Below are positions 1 through 15,067 of a stretch of DNA of 64,000 nucleotides, piece by piece. The notes under the pieces were generated by a model. It saw only the letters and a list, made by a program, of their open reading frames with translations, searched no databases and was not told where the DNA came from. A program made the position numbers and the translations under genes. The number at the start of each line of letters is the position of its first letter. The stretch's first letter is position 1. This DNA comes from Whitmania pigra (lineage: Eukaryota > Annelida > Clitellata > Hirudinida > Haemopidae), in contig JAJTWR010000113.1 of assembly GCA_021613335.1 (NCBI GenBank), forward strand, positions 1,739,501-1,803,500. Direction: 5' to 3'.

Positions 1-559
1 CTGAAGGTTTACAGATTAGGAATAGTTTAGGTACTAACAGTGTTGAACCGTAACGAAGTAAATGTCGCTGGTTACTGTACTGAAGTACACTTAAAGTAGT
101 ACTTTAATTGTAACAAAATGTTCTATTTTCGGACATATTTTTACCTTGTCCGCCTCAAAGCTTTACAAAGTAACGTAGATAAAACTATATATTGATTAAA
201 ACGCATTATTGAATTTGAAAGCAGACAATTCGCAACTAAACAAGTCAAAATAACTTTTAATAGAAAGGAAATGAAACGCACTTGAAACAACAACAAAACT
301 CCACTCGAACTCAAAACAATCACAGAAACTAAAACGGGCCAAAGTTCAGAAACTTAAATTGTCTGCTAATTATGCTCGCCGACACAAGAATCTTTATTTT
401 AAGTTCTTATTGATTCTTTTGTTTGGTTCGAGAACCACTTTCCTTTCCGATATTGCAGTTTATGGGTTTATAAACCAAGTTTTTTAAATATATGTTTTAA
501 AACTTTTAAACTTAAGGAATCTTCAGAAGTAGCCAATTTGAACATCAGTAGCGAAGATC

Positions 560-722
560 GGCTTGCATGTTGGTCGAATGGGTTACGTTCCTGCTTTCGG
601 ACGTAATGGCAACAGTCGTAATGTGTCTTGCTCGAAACCCAGCGCGCACTGCCACAAGTGAAGGAGCGCTGTATAAATGGCTACAAGAAGCGCTTTTGTC
701 ATGAACGGGATGCCGATGCCAA
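560..722 (-). repeat. Dispersed ~220-bp repeat family, copy 1
   Basis: Read on the minus strand, this stretch matches the fullest copy at 22612-22840. Shared blocks are the 'catttata(t/c)a' start, the short GC-rich segment around 'agcgctcc', the core 'gctgggttt', and the end 'gactgttgccattac'. It directly abuts the LINE reverse-transcriptase fragment that follows. The copies contain no intact gene, and I cannot assign the family to a SINE or a MITE. Confidence 0.7.
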
Positions 723-1020
723 TAAAGGAAGCCTATCTGTCGATGTACGCAGACGATATCACCCTTTGGACCACTGCTTCCAAACTGGGCAATGTTACGT
801 CCTGCATGCAAAAGCAGCTTAACGAAAGAGCTAAGATTTTATTTGCCAATGGATTTAAAATATATCTGCTAATAAGTCCCAAGCAGTTCTCTTCCGCAGA
901 AACAGGATGGACGCCAACGTCAAGTTTAGTATCGCCAACGAGCCCCTTTCTGTGTCCAATGCTGCTACCTTTTTGGACATCGTCTCAGACAAAATATTGA
1001 CTTGGAATTCACATGCGCCG
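690..1020 (+). mobile_element. Non-LTR retrotransposon reverse transcriptase fragment (degenerate)
   Basis: One frame carries the catalytic palm-motif block with YADDITLW. After a frameshift near 895, a second frame continues with a stretch ending in FLDIVSDKILTWNSH, which corresponds to the conserved block downstream of YADD in non-LTR reverse transcriptases (usually FKYLGI.LD..LTW). Only about 110 codons remain, in two frames, so this is a dead fragment. It lies between a dispersed repeat copy and a Helitron remnant. The clade (Jockey/CR1/R1-like) is not resolved. Confidence 0.75.
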
Positions 1021-1870
1021 GCAGTAAAAAGTGATGATAACTGAACCTACTTTTAATAGCAAATTGCGAGGTGGTAGTCCAGGCAATTCCAGTGAATTCA
1101 AAAATTCTGTGGGGTATTTGACTATGTCATCCTGGCTGGTAAGTGTGTCGACTGATTTGAAGGAAAACAATTGTAGCTGAAGAAAATTTTGAATGGTAGC
1201 ATTGAGATCATCGGCATCTTTGTTGTTTTGCTGTGTGTGCTCAGCCAATTATGGTTTTTGAAATGTTGCGCTACGTCCGGAAAACACGCTGAATAAGCTC
1301 CTCTTTCGAGTCTGTCACGTGACAGGAATTTGCGGTAATGTGATGAATCCGGTTGAGGAAATCACCGGACAGAATCATGGCCCCGCCAAAAGTGTTTTGA
1401 TTGTCACGAAGATTTTTTTAACATTCTGTCAAGCGCCTCCAGTTACCTCTTGTGGGTCATCGTGCATTCGTCCCAAACGATCAATGTGCAAACCTGTATA
1501 ATCGTTGCCATTGCGCTGTTTTTGGCAATGTTGCAAGCTGCTTCCTTGATTTGCCTGTTTAGTGGCAATTTCAAGGCAGAATGTGCGATTCATCTGCCTT
1601 CTAACAAGGTCGCGGCTATTCCAGATGAAGCTTATGCTAGGGCAACTTCATTCTGATTGTCGCCAAAAGCAGTGACATTAGGAACGTTTTTCCAGTCTTT
1701 CCGAGAGCATCAAGGAAGTAAATTCCATCAGTTCCGTTGTTCACAGCTTCTATCAAAGAATCTTACGCAACCCTATGTTGTTGATTCAATTTTGGAACAT
1801 TTGTACGAACTGCCTCGGTGTCGTATTGTTGTTCTTTTTGTAACTCGCGGTTAAATGCGTCGATTGGGTG
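1010..1870 (-). pseudogene. Helitron PIF1-type helicase remnant
   Basis: On the minus strand, with several stops and frameshifts, the order of blocks is that of a Helitron-encoded PIF1 helicase. A Walker A-like GKTGKTF lies near 1690, then a block like 'SSGIAATLLEG', then IVWDECTMTHK (Walker B, DE box) near 1450, then 'LEALDRMLK' and a broken 'FGGAMIL.GDF' motif near 1370. The helicase of this superfamily unwinds DNA during rolling-circle transposition. No REP/HUH nuclease domain and no Helitron ends (5' TC, 3' hairpin-CTRR) were found, so this is an internal decayed piece. Confidence 0.8.
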
Positions 1871-2129
1871 ATGTCATGCGTAAAAACGAGATGTGTTAAA
1901 CAGATGTGAGCTGCTTCTCGAGTCGGAAAATCGCCGCATACTTGTTGATAAACCACCAAGTTGCAATATAACACATACCTTAATCTAAAATCTTTATAAT
2001 AAATATGAAAACGAAAACAAAAAACGAAAGAAGAGTGACAACGGCGACTGTCAATATTGGATTCAGTATCGAATCCATCTTTAACGAAAACAAATTTTCC
2101 TTCAGACAAATAGAAATAAATACCAAAAC

Positions 2130-3505
2130 GTGTACTTTTGGTTTTTCAGAACCACCGAGGAAGAGACCAAGACTCCGAGAAAGATTTTCAAACTTCTTAG
2201 GAAGTGCGAGGTCGTTCAGATGGGTCGTCAGGCTGTTGGGTGGAACCACTTCGTCAAATGGTCTGAGTCTTGCCCTACGGTTAGGCTTGTCATTCAGGAG
2301 AGAAGGAGGGAATTGGAAAGAGATCGAGTCATTAAGGCAGTGCAGCAGGCACAGCAGGGTCGATGGACCGCGTGGTAAGACGTGGTTCAGCGTTCCATCG
2401 GTTGGAACGAGATATGGAGGATGTCTCTGATAAAATCGATTTATGACCAACTTTCCTCTAAGGACAATTTGCGAAGATGGGGTTTGACGGAAAACTGTAA
2501 AAGTGAGCTCTGCCACGATTTCGAGACACTTCATGTGCTCTCAAATTGCGAATATGCCCTCGACAATGGTGGGTACACGTGGCGACACAATAAGGTCCTA
2601 AAGTGGTGGAAGCTACCAAAATGGCGGTAGCTAAAGCAAATTCTCGCAAGATTGCGTTGCAGCGGAAGGTATACTTTTTGCGAGAGGGCTTTTCACTACA
2701 CTGTAAGAAAAATAGACTCCCTCCGAGGAGAGACATTCTTGCAGAAGCTAATGATTGGACTGTAGCAGCCGATCTGGAAGGCTTAAGACACTATCCCCAG
2801 CTGCTTAGGGATAGCGGCAGGAGGACGGATGTTGTTCTCGCATCGTCGTCGTCAGGCGCTCTCATTTTTATAGAGTTGACTGGGAAGGTAGGATCGAAGC
2901 AAGTAATGTACTGAAAGAAGAGAAATACTCTGAGCTAGCGAAAGATCTAGAGGTGAGCGGGTTTCGGGTAACGCTAATGCCCATTGAAGTTGGGGCGAGA
3001 GATGGTTAAGTCAGCCTACACGTTCCTCACTCAAATAGGTTTATCGAGCAGGGAAAGAACTAGGGCTATGATAAAAAAAATAGGCAGCATTGTGTTGGGT
3101 TTGGGAGATGAGAGGCCGTTAGCGTTGCTAAGAATAGATATCGCGGTTTGGTTGTTGAGATGATGGAGCGCGCATGCGCAAATGGCGTAAAAACGCTTAT
3201 GAGCGTTTGAGGCAATATATGCGCGCGTCCGGTGAGCATATATTTCTAAGTGACGGCGGCCGCTTCAAAGGAATTATAACGCTCAGTTTACATTATATGG
3301 GATCGATGCGCAAAGGTCGTCGTGAATTTCATCGATCACCGTATAACGTGAGGTGCGTTACGTTGGAGTCGGATAGGTAGGGTTTTCACCGACAGGGACA
3401 CCCGCCTGATCAACGGGTGTGTGGCCCACCCCTCGAGAACGTCAGGAGTTTGGGCCGAAACGTTTGATGACGGGGGCACTCCTCTGATGATTCCCTGTCG
3501 GTTAG
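2130..3505 (+). mobile_element. 3' part of an RLE-type (R2/NeSL-like) non-LTR retrotransposon
   Basis: A frameshifted coding stretch shows the C-terminal end typical of R2-group elements. A block with LRRWGLTENCKSELCHDFET and HVLSNC (CCHC-like zinc knuckle) at about 2480-2560 is followed by TWRHNKVLK. From 2730 to 3000 comes a restriction-like endonuclease region with RTDVVL (the PD motif, P to T), IELTGK, and EKYSELAKDLEVSGFRV. Stops interrupt the frame near 2914 and 3008. The downstream non-coding part to about 3505 looks like the element's 3' UTR, with a stem-forming inverted repeat. The reverse transcriptase itself is missing (5' truncation). Confidence 0.75.
3388..3502 (+). other. Inverted repeat in LINE 3' UTR
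   Basis: ACCGACAGGGA at 3388-3398 pairs perfectly with TCCCTGTCGGT at 3492-3502, enclosing about 93 nt of unusually GC-rich sequence. Its place after the RLE endonuclease suggests a 3' UTR RNA stem of the kind R2-group reverse transcriptases recognise. That role is inferred. Confidence 0.5.
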
Positions 3506-4212
3506 CACCGCGATAGGAGTTTCCAAGCTCTAGTTTTCTAAGTTCGAGAAAGATTTTCTATTGTTTTAAGAAATAATAGTATATACGAATAGTCCTGTGT
3601 GCGGCTGGAGTTTTTTGCAACAGTAACCGTTCTCATCAATTATTCGTGAGATGATTATCCAGGTCAAGAGGCGAGGTCTTGCCCATAATTAAATAAAAAA
3701 TAACTTTTAGAAAACAACAAATATTACTTTATTTGCAAATTTAAATTATAAATATTTGAAAACTTTTGTAACGCTCTTCACCATAACAAAAATAGCTACA
3801 TCGTCGGCAATAACCCGGAACTGCGTATCCAGAAAACAAGCTGAAGTGACCTAATATTCAATTATTAACTTAACCCCAACCTTAAACATGGCCCTAACCC
3901 AAGCCCAAGCACAGAACTTTGCAGCGCGGTTTGGCCATCTTCCATGCATACGTATTTTTTAAACCTATTCATTCCAAGCACATCTATGTATTTCCGTGTG
4001 AAATCATGGAAATTTAGTTCGATATTTTTGGCTATCTTCCATGCAGTACATGACATAACCTTACGGTAATTATGTAATTTTTTATAAGGTACTTATTTCC
4101 AATTTTCCGTTTTCATGGCTTATGCACACAAATCATAGAACTCGGAAAACCGGACTTGCTCAAATGGCGATAGTTCACATCTTTGTATAAAAGAATTAAA
4201 TTACAGTTTCAG
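3506..4212. other. Intergenic, no gene seen
   Basis: AT-rich sequence between the LINE tail and the 3' end of the minus-strand oxidoreductase. It contains the short near-repeat 'ctatcttccatgca' near 4030 and 'ccatcttccatgca' near 3937. No supported coding region or RNA gene was found. Confidence 0.5.
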
Positions 4213-8339
<4,127 letters not shown>

Positions 8340-8761
8340 TTCTCAATTTTCAAACAGATTCTACTTTCATAAATTTAATTTCTTATAACCGGATTTAGTT
8401 TTAAACTATTTCGTACGTTCTGCAAAAGCTAGGTCTAAAGTTCAGCACAGGTGACTTGCAATCAACCGAGTGTCAATTCGTGGAATTTTTAAGCTGAATT
8501 TAGCCTTTTTACTTAAATGAATTAGATTCAATTTTATCTTATGATTTTGTATTCAATGATTAAAAATTTTAAAAAATGCCATTACTTTAATTTAACAAAA
8601 TAAAGTTAAAATGGCTCGTCGAATTCGTGAAGCAGGACATCCAATCAGAAGGCACAAGAATTTTTAGAAAAAATTAAATGATTAGTGAATTGAAAGTATT
8701 CATCCCGTAAAATTTTGAAGACATCATCCATCTGGACCCCATGGAAGCAACATTTGGGGGG

Positions 8762-9247
8762 CAGTGGCGTACCAACTATTATTGCCGCCCGGGGCGATCA
8801 TAAGATTTGCAGCCCCCACCCTCTCATGGCCGTTAATAATCCGTTAACATTCAAGTTTTCGAAAAGCTCTGAAATATTTTTACAATCAAATCGGTTAAAA
8901 ATCTACAAACTCTCCTCACCTTTCTGCATTTTTTTGTAACAGTTTCAAAATTCAGTGTAGAGAGAGGACTGCCAAGTCTGTAAGCTTTGACTGGCTCGTC
9001 GATGATCAAAGGTAGTACGACCTTTACTTCAATCTCTTCACTTTCGTCAAAGAACTCTTTTTTCACTATGTTTTATCAAATAATTCAATCATAATTATCA
9101 TCAAGCGGATTTGACGGTTTGTAAAAGGCGGATTTGTAAGATCTGACTCTTCAATGGACACAGCAAAACCCTGAGGAGAGCGGGTGGACTGTTTTTATTT
9201 CTGCGTCCCCTCAAAATGCCGCCCTTACCGCACGTGGTACGCCACTG
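8762..9247. mobile_element. hAT-like non-autonomous element with 13-bp perfect terminal inverted repeats
   Basis: CAGTGGCGTACCA at 8762-8774 is repeated as its exact reverse complement at 9235-9247. Similarity continues inward to 'gccgccc' on both sides. The CAGTGGCG start is typical of hAT ends. The 8-bp flanks (ttgggggg and gggagggg) are G-rich but not identical, so the target-site duplication is weak or decayed. The 486-bp interior has no recognisable transposase. Confidence 0.7.
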
Positions 9248-10336
9248 GGGAGGGGGTTATTGAACTCCATGAATTGAAGTGGCAGATCGTTGACGTTCCT
9301 AGCAGCTTTGAAGCAAGAGGCGCCAAGAACTAGATCATAGGCACAAATTTGGTAAATCTATTCAGAAAGAAAGCTTCAGCGTCTTGTCCTACAGTCCTCA
9401 ACAATAATCAAGAAAGCAGCCCTGTTTAAGCTTGGACGTTAGCTACGCAACACTTTGGCACTCTCGTTTTCGTAATGGAGATGGAAACTCTGCCACATTC
9501 TCAACTTTGACCATGCAGTCCGGCTGTTCTTTCTTTGCGATTTCATACTAAACCTTGTCTTTGTCATTCTCAATGAGCTCCATGGCTTCAGAACGTGCAA
9601 AATCGAAGACTTTTATTACAGTTAAAAATGCAGCCTCATTTGCAGCTTTGGATTTAGGGTTTATTTTTCTTCAGATTATCGTACATGCATAACAGTTGCT
9701 CAAACTTTGTGATAGAATTTTAGCCGAATTTTTTTAAATTTTTAACTGGAATTTTAGCTCGCAACAAAAAAACCTTGACTCTGTCAATAGCATGGGTCGC
9801 AGCCTTTCGAATATCCTTTCAAAAGTTAAAATATTTTTCAAATGAAATAGTTAGCCGTTTTTTGGATTCTAAGTAGTATGTCGTAGAAGCTGTCGAGCGG
9901 TGGCTAGCCAGCTAAAATTCAGGTGCTGCTAGATTCATAAAAATCTTCGGCTCTCATGTCATTCACAAGATGGTGTCTTAAATTGATCTCGTACTTGAAG
10001 AAATTATGTAATTCAATTCCAACTCAAATGTTAGGTCATCCTTCATAAATGTTTTTTTTACCTAGGTTTAAATTAAAAATTTCGGCAAATGCGGGAATCG
10101 TGCTTTCTGGAGAATTACTTCTAATTTTTTACTTTAAACTTAGCGATAAATATCTTTGAGAAATTTACAACAGTTTTATGAAAGTAAATTTGTTTTTTGC
10201 ATCTATCGAAATTAGAAAATTCCGAAGTCTGTGAGAAACACAAAAGTCTTTGATAGACATAATTTTGCATATGAATCAGTTAGCTGGAATTTGCTAGCTG
10301 GCTTGGCTAGATTCAAATTCTGGTTGTTGGTGAGAT
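9248..10336. other. Intergenic, possible decayed transposon
   Basis: No open gene is supported. On the minus strand, short broken peptides near 9520-9600 look like leftover transposase, but I could not match them to a family. The rest is AT-rich and featureless up to the RRM2 upstream region. Confidence 0.35.
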
Positions 10337-10362
10337 TATATAAGGGAGCTACGTTTTGGCGC
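10337..10362 (+). promoter_or_regulatory. TATA-like and E2F-like motifs upstream of RRM2
   Basis: TATATAA at 10337-10343 is followed by TTTTGGCGC at 10354-10362, which fits the E2F consensus TTTSSCGC. They lie about 240-265 bp before the RRM2 start codon. RRM2 is a known G1/S E2F target in animals. Use of these sites here is inferred; a transcription start has not been located. Confidence 0.4.
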
Positions 10363-10404
10363 TAAGTAGTTTATTATGAAGTACAACCAGCGCTAACTAG
10401 ACTC

Positions 10405-10545
10405 CAATTCCTCCAATTTACGCAACGGACTTTAATCGAATAAATAAAGACGCTAAGTAACTTTGAGTAAGGATCATCTCAATTACGTAGGACTTTAATC
10501 ACATAAATTAATAAGGCGCTAAGTTAACCTCTCGTTACTCGATAG
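10405..10545 (+). repeat. Imperfect tandem duplication upstream of RRM2
   Basis: Two copies of roughly 'acg(ca)a(c)ggactttaatc(g/a)(a/c)ataaa(t)(t)aaa' followed by 'gcgctaagt' lie at about 10428-10465 and 10483-10525. The 'gcaacggactttaatcaaat' block recurs near 55362-55382 (plus) and 21668-21688 (minus), so it looks like the A-rich 3' tail of a short retroelement family that has been duplicated here. Confidence 0.55.
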
Positions 10546-10602
10546 TCGTTATTGTGCGTGCTCCCCTAATAATATAATATAACTTCGACACTCGACCTGG
10601 AG

Positions 10603-13453
10603 ATGGATTGTCAAACTCCGTCAAAAATTGTTGCCACTGCTTTGAGTCAGGCGCTTTTAAACGATGAGAATTCGGTACATTGTTGTGCTCGTTATTCTGT
10701 GTCTCGGGTGATCTTATGTCAATTTGTTGTTTTTTTTAGCCTCCAGAGAAAAAATCGATGATCGAAGGAGGAAAAGTGGTTAGAAGTTTTGCTTAATTAA
10801 CGATGAATTATTTCGATACTCTAAAGCATCTTTAATAGAGTAGTTCGAATTAATTCATAATGTAACAGTGTAATTATTAGGGCTTTTCGTCACCGAACAA
10901 GGTATTCAAGGATCATCACAATTTTAAAACTCCTGAGAAAAAAGCTACTAAGAGAGCCTTGGTCACACCAGAGGTAGGTTACGCTGAAATTATTTCGTTT
11001 TTGTTAAATATCAACACTGCTATTGTTCTAATTTTATGACATTGTTACATTCCATTTCAATGTATTAAAAATGACTGCTTTGAAATCAGAAAGAAGCAAC
11101 TGCAAGAGTCGATCACGAGGACGAACCCTTACTCCGACCGAATCCAAACCGATTTGTCATCTTCCCCATCCAGTACAAAGATATCTGGGACTTCTATAAG
11201 AATGCCGAGGCTTCATTTTGGACTGCAGAGGAAGTTGACCTTTCTAAGGACATGGCAGACTGGGAGAAACTTAAGCCTGAGGAGAAGGAATTCATCTTGC
11301 ATGTTCTTGCATTCTTTGCTGCCAGTGATGGAATTGTCAATGAAAACCTGGTTAGTCAAGTAGAGGCTTTGGTTTATGAAATATGCAAAAAAGATGTTTT
11401 GTTTCTGTCTTTTGTGATTCCTAGCTGTAAAAATATATTATTTTATTGTTAACCATTTGTTATGGCCTTATCACAGTGTGGCTATTATCACATTTTAATC
11501 GTTTTGACCTTTTTCCTCTTAATCAGGTGAGTAGATTCAGCGAGGAAGTCCAGATTCCAGAGGCGAGGTTCTTCTATGGATTTCAGATCGCCATTGAGAA
11601 CATTCACTCTGAAATGTACAGCCTCCTCATCGATACTTATGTTCAAGATCCCAATGAAAGGTTGTTTTCAAGGAATTTTAGGAAAGATACAATCTCTAAA
11701 TGGATTGTTAGAATTTATGTGACAGCTCCATTAATGTCAATTCACCTTAATTGATTGATGCAACAAAACTAATGACATTTGGAGCTATTGATTTATTTTT
11801 TGCTTTTCAATCTGTTCAGTTGTTTATAAAGTGATTTCTGACGAGATCACTTTGTCTCAATAATTAGTTTTAGTAGAAAATGTGTTCAAAATATTATGCT
11901 AGTCTTTGGTTATTTGTTGTTAATAATTCTAATTGAATTTGCAGATGAGTGGAGATTTATGTCATTCTTATGTATATAGTAATTCTATGAAGTTAGAGAT
12001 AATTTATATACTTAATACTTACATAATCTAATATTGCTGTTATTAATAAATGTGGCAGTATTTATTTGCATGAATGTTGGTTATGTCATGTTTCTTAATC
12101 CTGATAGGATGAGGTTGTTCAATGCCATTGAAACTGTGCCTTGCGTGGGCAAGAAGGCTTCATGGGCCATAAAATGGATTCAAGATGAGCAGTCTTCCTT
12201 CGCTCTTCGACTGATTGCGTTTGCGGCCGTCGAGGGAATATTCTTCTCCGGCTCGTTCGCTGCCATCTACTGGTTGAAGAAGAGGGGCCTCATGCCTGGA
12301 CTGACGTTCAGCAACGAACTGATCAGCAGAGATGAGGTAGCAACATTTTGAATTTAAACGTTTTCTTGTTTCGATGGGTATTCATTATTCAAGAAGAATA
12401 TTTACGTGTGCCTTATTTTTACATATTTTGACCTTATTGTTTTTATTAATATATTTAAATATTGTTATGTAAAATGTATTATTTTTGCTCCACAATTATA
12501 TGGAATCGCATTTATCCGAATTTTGAGTGCCTTATGTATCGAGATAAGACATGAAGGCACTTCTTAATCGATCCACCATTTATATAGCGGCCCTGTCCTG
12601 GCAGTACAGGCTGGGTTGCAAAAACGACACATATTGACTGCCGTTGTTAATGCTACATGCAAGACCTCAACCTTTCCAACCTGCACTTATGGCTCGTGGC
12701 ACTCTTTTTTGATGGCGATACAAAGTTCATAGTGCAAAAGTTCATTCCTGTCATCACTAATGAAACACAAACACAATGCTGTTCTAGGGTCTCCACACAG
12801 ATTTTGCTTGCCTTCTCTTCCGCCACATCAAGCATCGGCCCAGTCAAGCCGTCATCCACGACTTGATCCGAGAGGCGGTCGACATCGAAAAAGAATTCCT
12901 CACGGATGCTCTTCCGGTCGACTTGATCGGGATGAACTGCACGCTCATGTGTCAGTACATCGAGTTTGTTGCGGACAGGCTCCTTGTGGAACTAGGATGT
13001 GATAAGGTTTGTGGCTTCTTGTTTGGCAAATGATTGTTAGCAGTGGTTAGGTATGTTGGCAGTGATTTCTTTTTGCATTATTCTGTGATTTTAGTAGTTT
13101 AGTAAGGTTTATTTTTCTTTTTATTTTTTATGTTGATTGTTGCACTTTTTATTATCCTAAATCCTCTTATAATTTATTAGGGGAATGTCAAGTTTGTGTC
13201 ACATTAAGTGGTTATTTATATCACAAATTCTATAAGAACTTCAGATGACCCTGAATTTGTTATGTTTTTTTATGCATTCGTAATTATCTATTCTTTTCAG
13301 ATTTGGAAATCGGACAATCCATTTGATTTTATGGACAATATATCGCTGGAGGGTAAAACAAACTTTTTTGAGAAGAGGGTAGCAGAGTACCAGCGAATGG
13401 GTGTCAAGTCTTCTGTGAACAATCATGAATTTGATCTGAATGCAGATTTTTAG
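10603..13453 (+). CDS. RRM2: Ribonucleoside-diphosphate reductase small subunit (R2), 8 exons
   Basis: Class I RNR subunit that houses the diiron centre and tyrosyl radical for dNTP synthesis; pairs with the large subunit in the cytosol. Model: 10603-10674, 10740-10778 (donor could be 10775), 10881-10973, 11090-11350, 11527-11660, 12108-12336, 12788-13006, 13301-13453; about 399 residues (human 389). Exon 4 has WTAEEVDL, whose Asp is an iron ligand, and [15 protein letters not shown]. Exon 5 has [14 protein letters not shown], with the Glu/His ligands and the radical Tyr in SEMYS. Exon 6 has [13 protein letters not shown] and ISRDE. Exon 7 continues [11 protein letters not shown] with the last Glu/His ligands. 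The protein ends NADF, close to the DADF tail through which R2 docks on the large subunit. The N-terminal exons are Lys/Pro-rich and less conserved. A dispersed repeat sits in intron 6. Confidence 0.97.
12543..12700 (+). repeat. Dispersed ~220-bp repeat family, copy 3
   Basis: Contains 'ccatttatatagcg', 'caggctgggtt' and 'gactgccgttgttaatgc', then 'ccaacctgcact', matching copy 22612-22840 in the same orientation. It lies in intron 6 of RRM2. Confidence 0.7.
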
Positions 13454-14840
13454 TTGACTGTCCGGACTGATGGTTTTCATCGTATCTTCGTAGAATATTT
13501 AATATTCTGCTTTTGGTGGACATGTTTAATAATGGTTTTAGAAAAATCAATTTGACAGCTCTAATTTTTTATGCTAATGCTGGCAATTTGGCCATCCAAC
13601 ACAAATTTCTATATTTTCTGTTGCATGCAGGCCCCACGAGAGGGTGAAACTGGTGCGCCGCACCAGGGCCTAGAAAAGTTTAAGGGGGCCCATGAACATT
13701 AGAGCTCACAATTGAAATGGACAATTACACATGAAATTTTTATTGTTTGTATGATGCCGAAAGGAAAGTAAAGGGAAATTCCCCCTCAACCTTCTCTGTG
13801 AGACAACCTAATAATTCCAAATACAAAGTTTTTGGTGGGGGACTAGTGTTGGAAAGAGACGTATAAAACCGGGTCAGCGTTGGGGTTGACTCGATCCCAT
13901 TCTTTATCTTGTATTTTTTGCCCAATATTAATTTCAACCGGATTACGTAACCAGATATGCGGCACATAATCGACTTCTCTCGTTATTTATCTGAAATGAA
14001 TCATTTAAACATTAATTTTGGAAAAATACATGCATTCATTACATTCTTAATGCAATTAAGAACAACAAACCCATAATTGATTAGAAGAATTAAGCATTTT
14101 GTCTGCTCTGAGGATTCCTTTCTGACCTCGGAAAGAGTTTCAGCTATCATTTGTATGTACAGTTATGTCGCAGCCTAGGGTTTTGTCAAGAACCTAAAAT
14201 TAATGTGGCGGCAATATATTAATATGATCTTGAAATTTCTTTATGTACCTAATTGGCGTTAATAAATAAGAATGTTCATTAGGGTACTAATTGGGTACCA
14301 CTAAAAATTATTTTTTTTAAATTGTATGTGCTCACCCCCAAACATGTTCACAACATAAAAAAAGAGTCTTGTAAATTTTTAATGTATTCTATTAATATTT
14401 ACTATTATTATATGGTCGATCAAAGCTGACAAGGTTTTAAATGGTTATGTTGAATTGTTGACCGACAATTTCTTCAAAAATCAACGGTTCAACTCATTAT
14501 TTATAATTTAAATGCCATGATTTAAGTATATTATAAGGGTTGGCAATGTTTCTCTATCACTTGCAATAGGAGATTAAAAAGCTCCCAAGTAGATGGACAA
14601 AGGTCCAGAAATTCTGAGCATTTACATGAACATTCATGAACTCACTTGTCAGTTTTATCATGTTCTATATTAATCTATTTTGTCATTTTTCATTGTTACG
14701 TAATCATCAGTTATATCATGTTCGTTAACAATAAAATCAGCATTTTCACTTTTAGCTTAACAATTAGTAAAGATCTCCTATCGCAGTAATATAATAATTG
14801 TACTTTTGTAAAAGGTTATTTCCTAGACGGGAATTATGTT
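13454..14840. other. Intergenic with transposon-like debris
   Basis: A GC-rich patch at 13628-13692 (caggcccc ... gggggccc) resembles the kind of end seen on hAT-related elements, but no partner end or target duplication was found. The rest, 13700-14840, is AT-rich with no supported gene. Confidence 0.35.
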
Positions 14841-14847
14841 CCTAGGG

Positions 14848-15060
14848 ATCACTTTTTTTTAGCCGGGGCCGGGTTTCAATGGTCGGGGTTAGCCGGAGCC
14901 GGGGTACAAAATACATGTTTAGACAAAACTTTCTAGCATAACAGTATAAATTTCTGCTTTTCTTCAACTTCTTAAAACAATTTACAACATCAGTAAGCAA
15001 ATTTAGTTATGAATTATTTGGCTGTAATTTCAACATTTCATCACTCATTTGCACATACCA
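14848..15060 (+). mobile_element. MITE-like repeat, copy in plus orientation
   Basis: Starts TAGGGATCAC with GC-rich 'agccggggccggg', then 'ggggtacaaaatacatg', 'ttctgcttttcttcaacttc' and 'ttatttggctgtaatttcaa'. These blocks recur in the same order on the minus strand of 22187-22456. The 3' end is close to the hAT insertion at 15068. Class unknown. Confidence 0.6.
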
Positions 15061-15067
15061 GGAAGAC

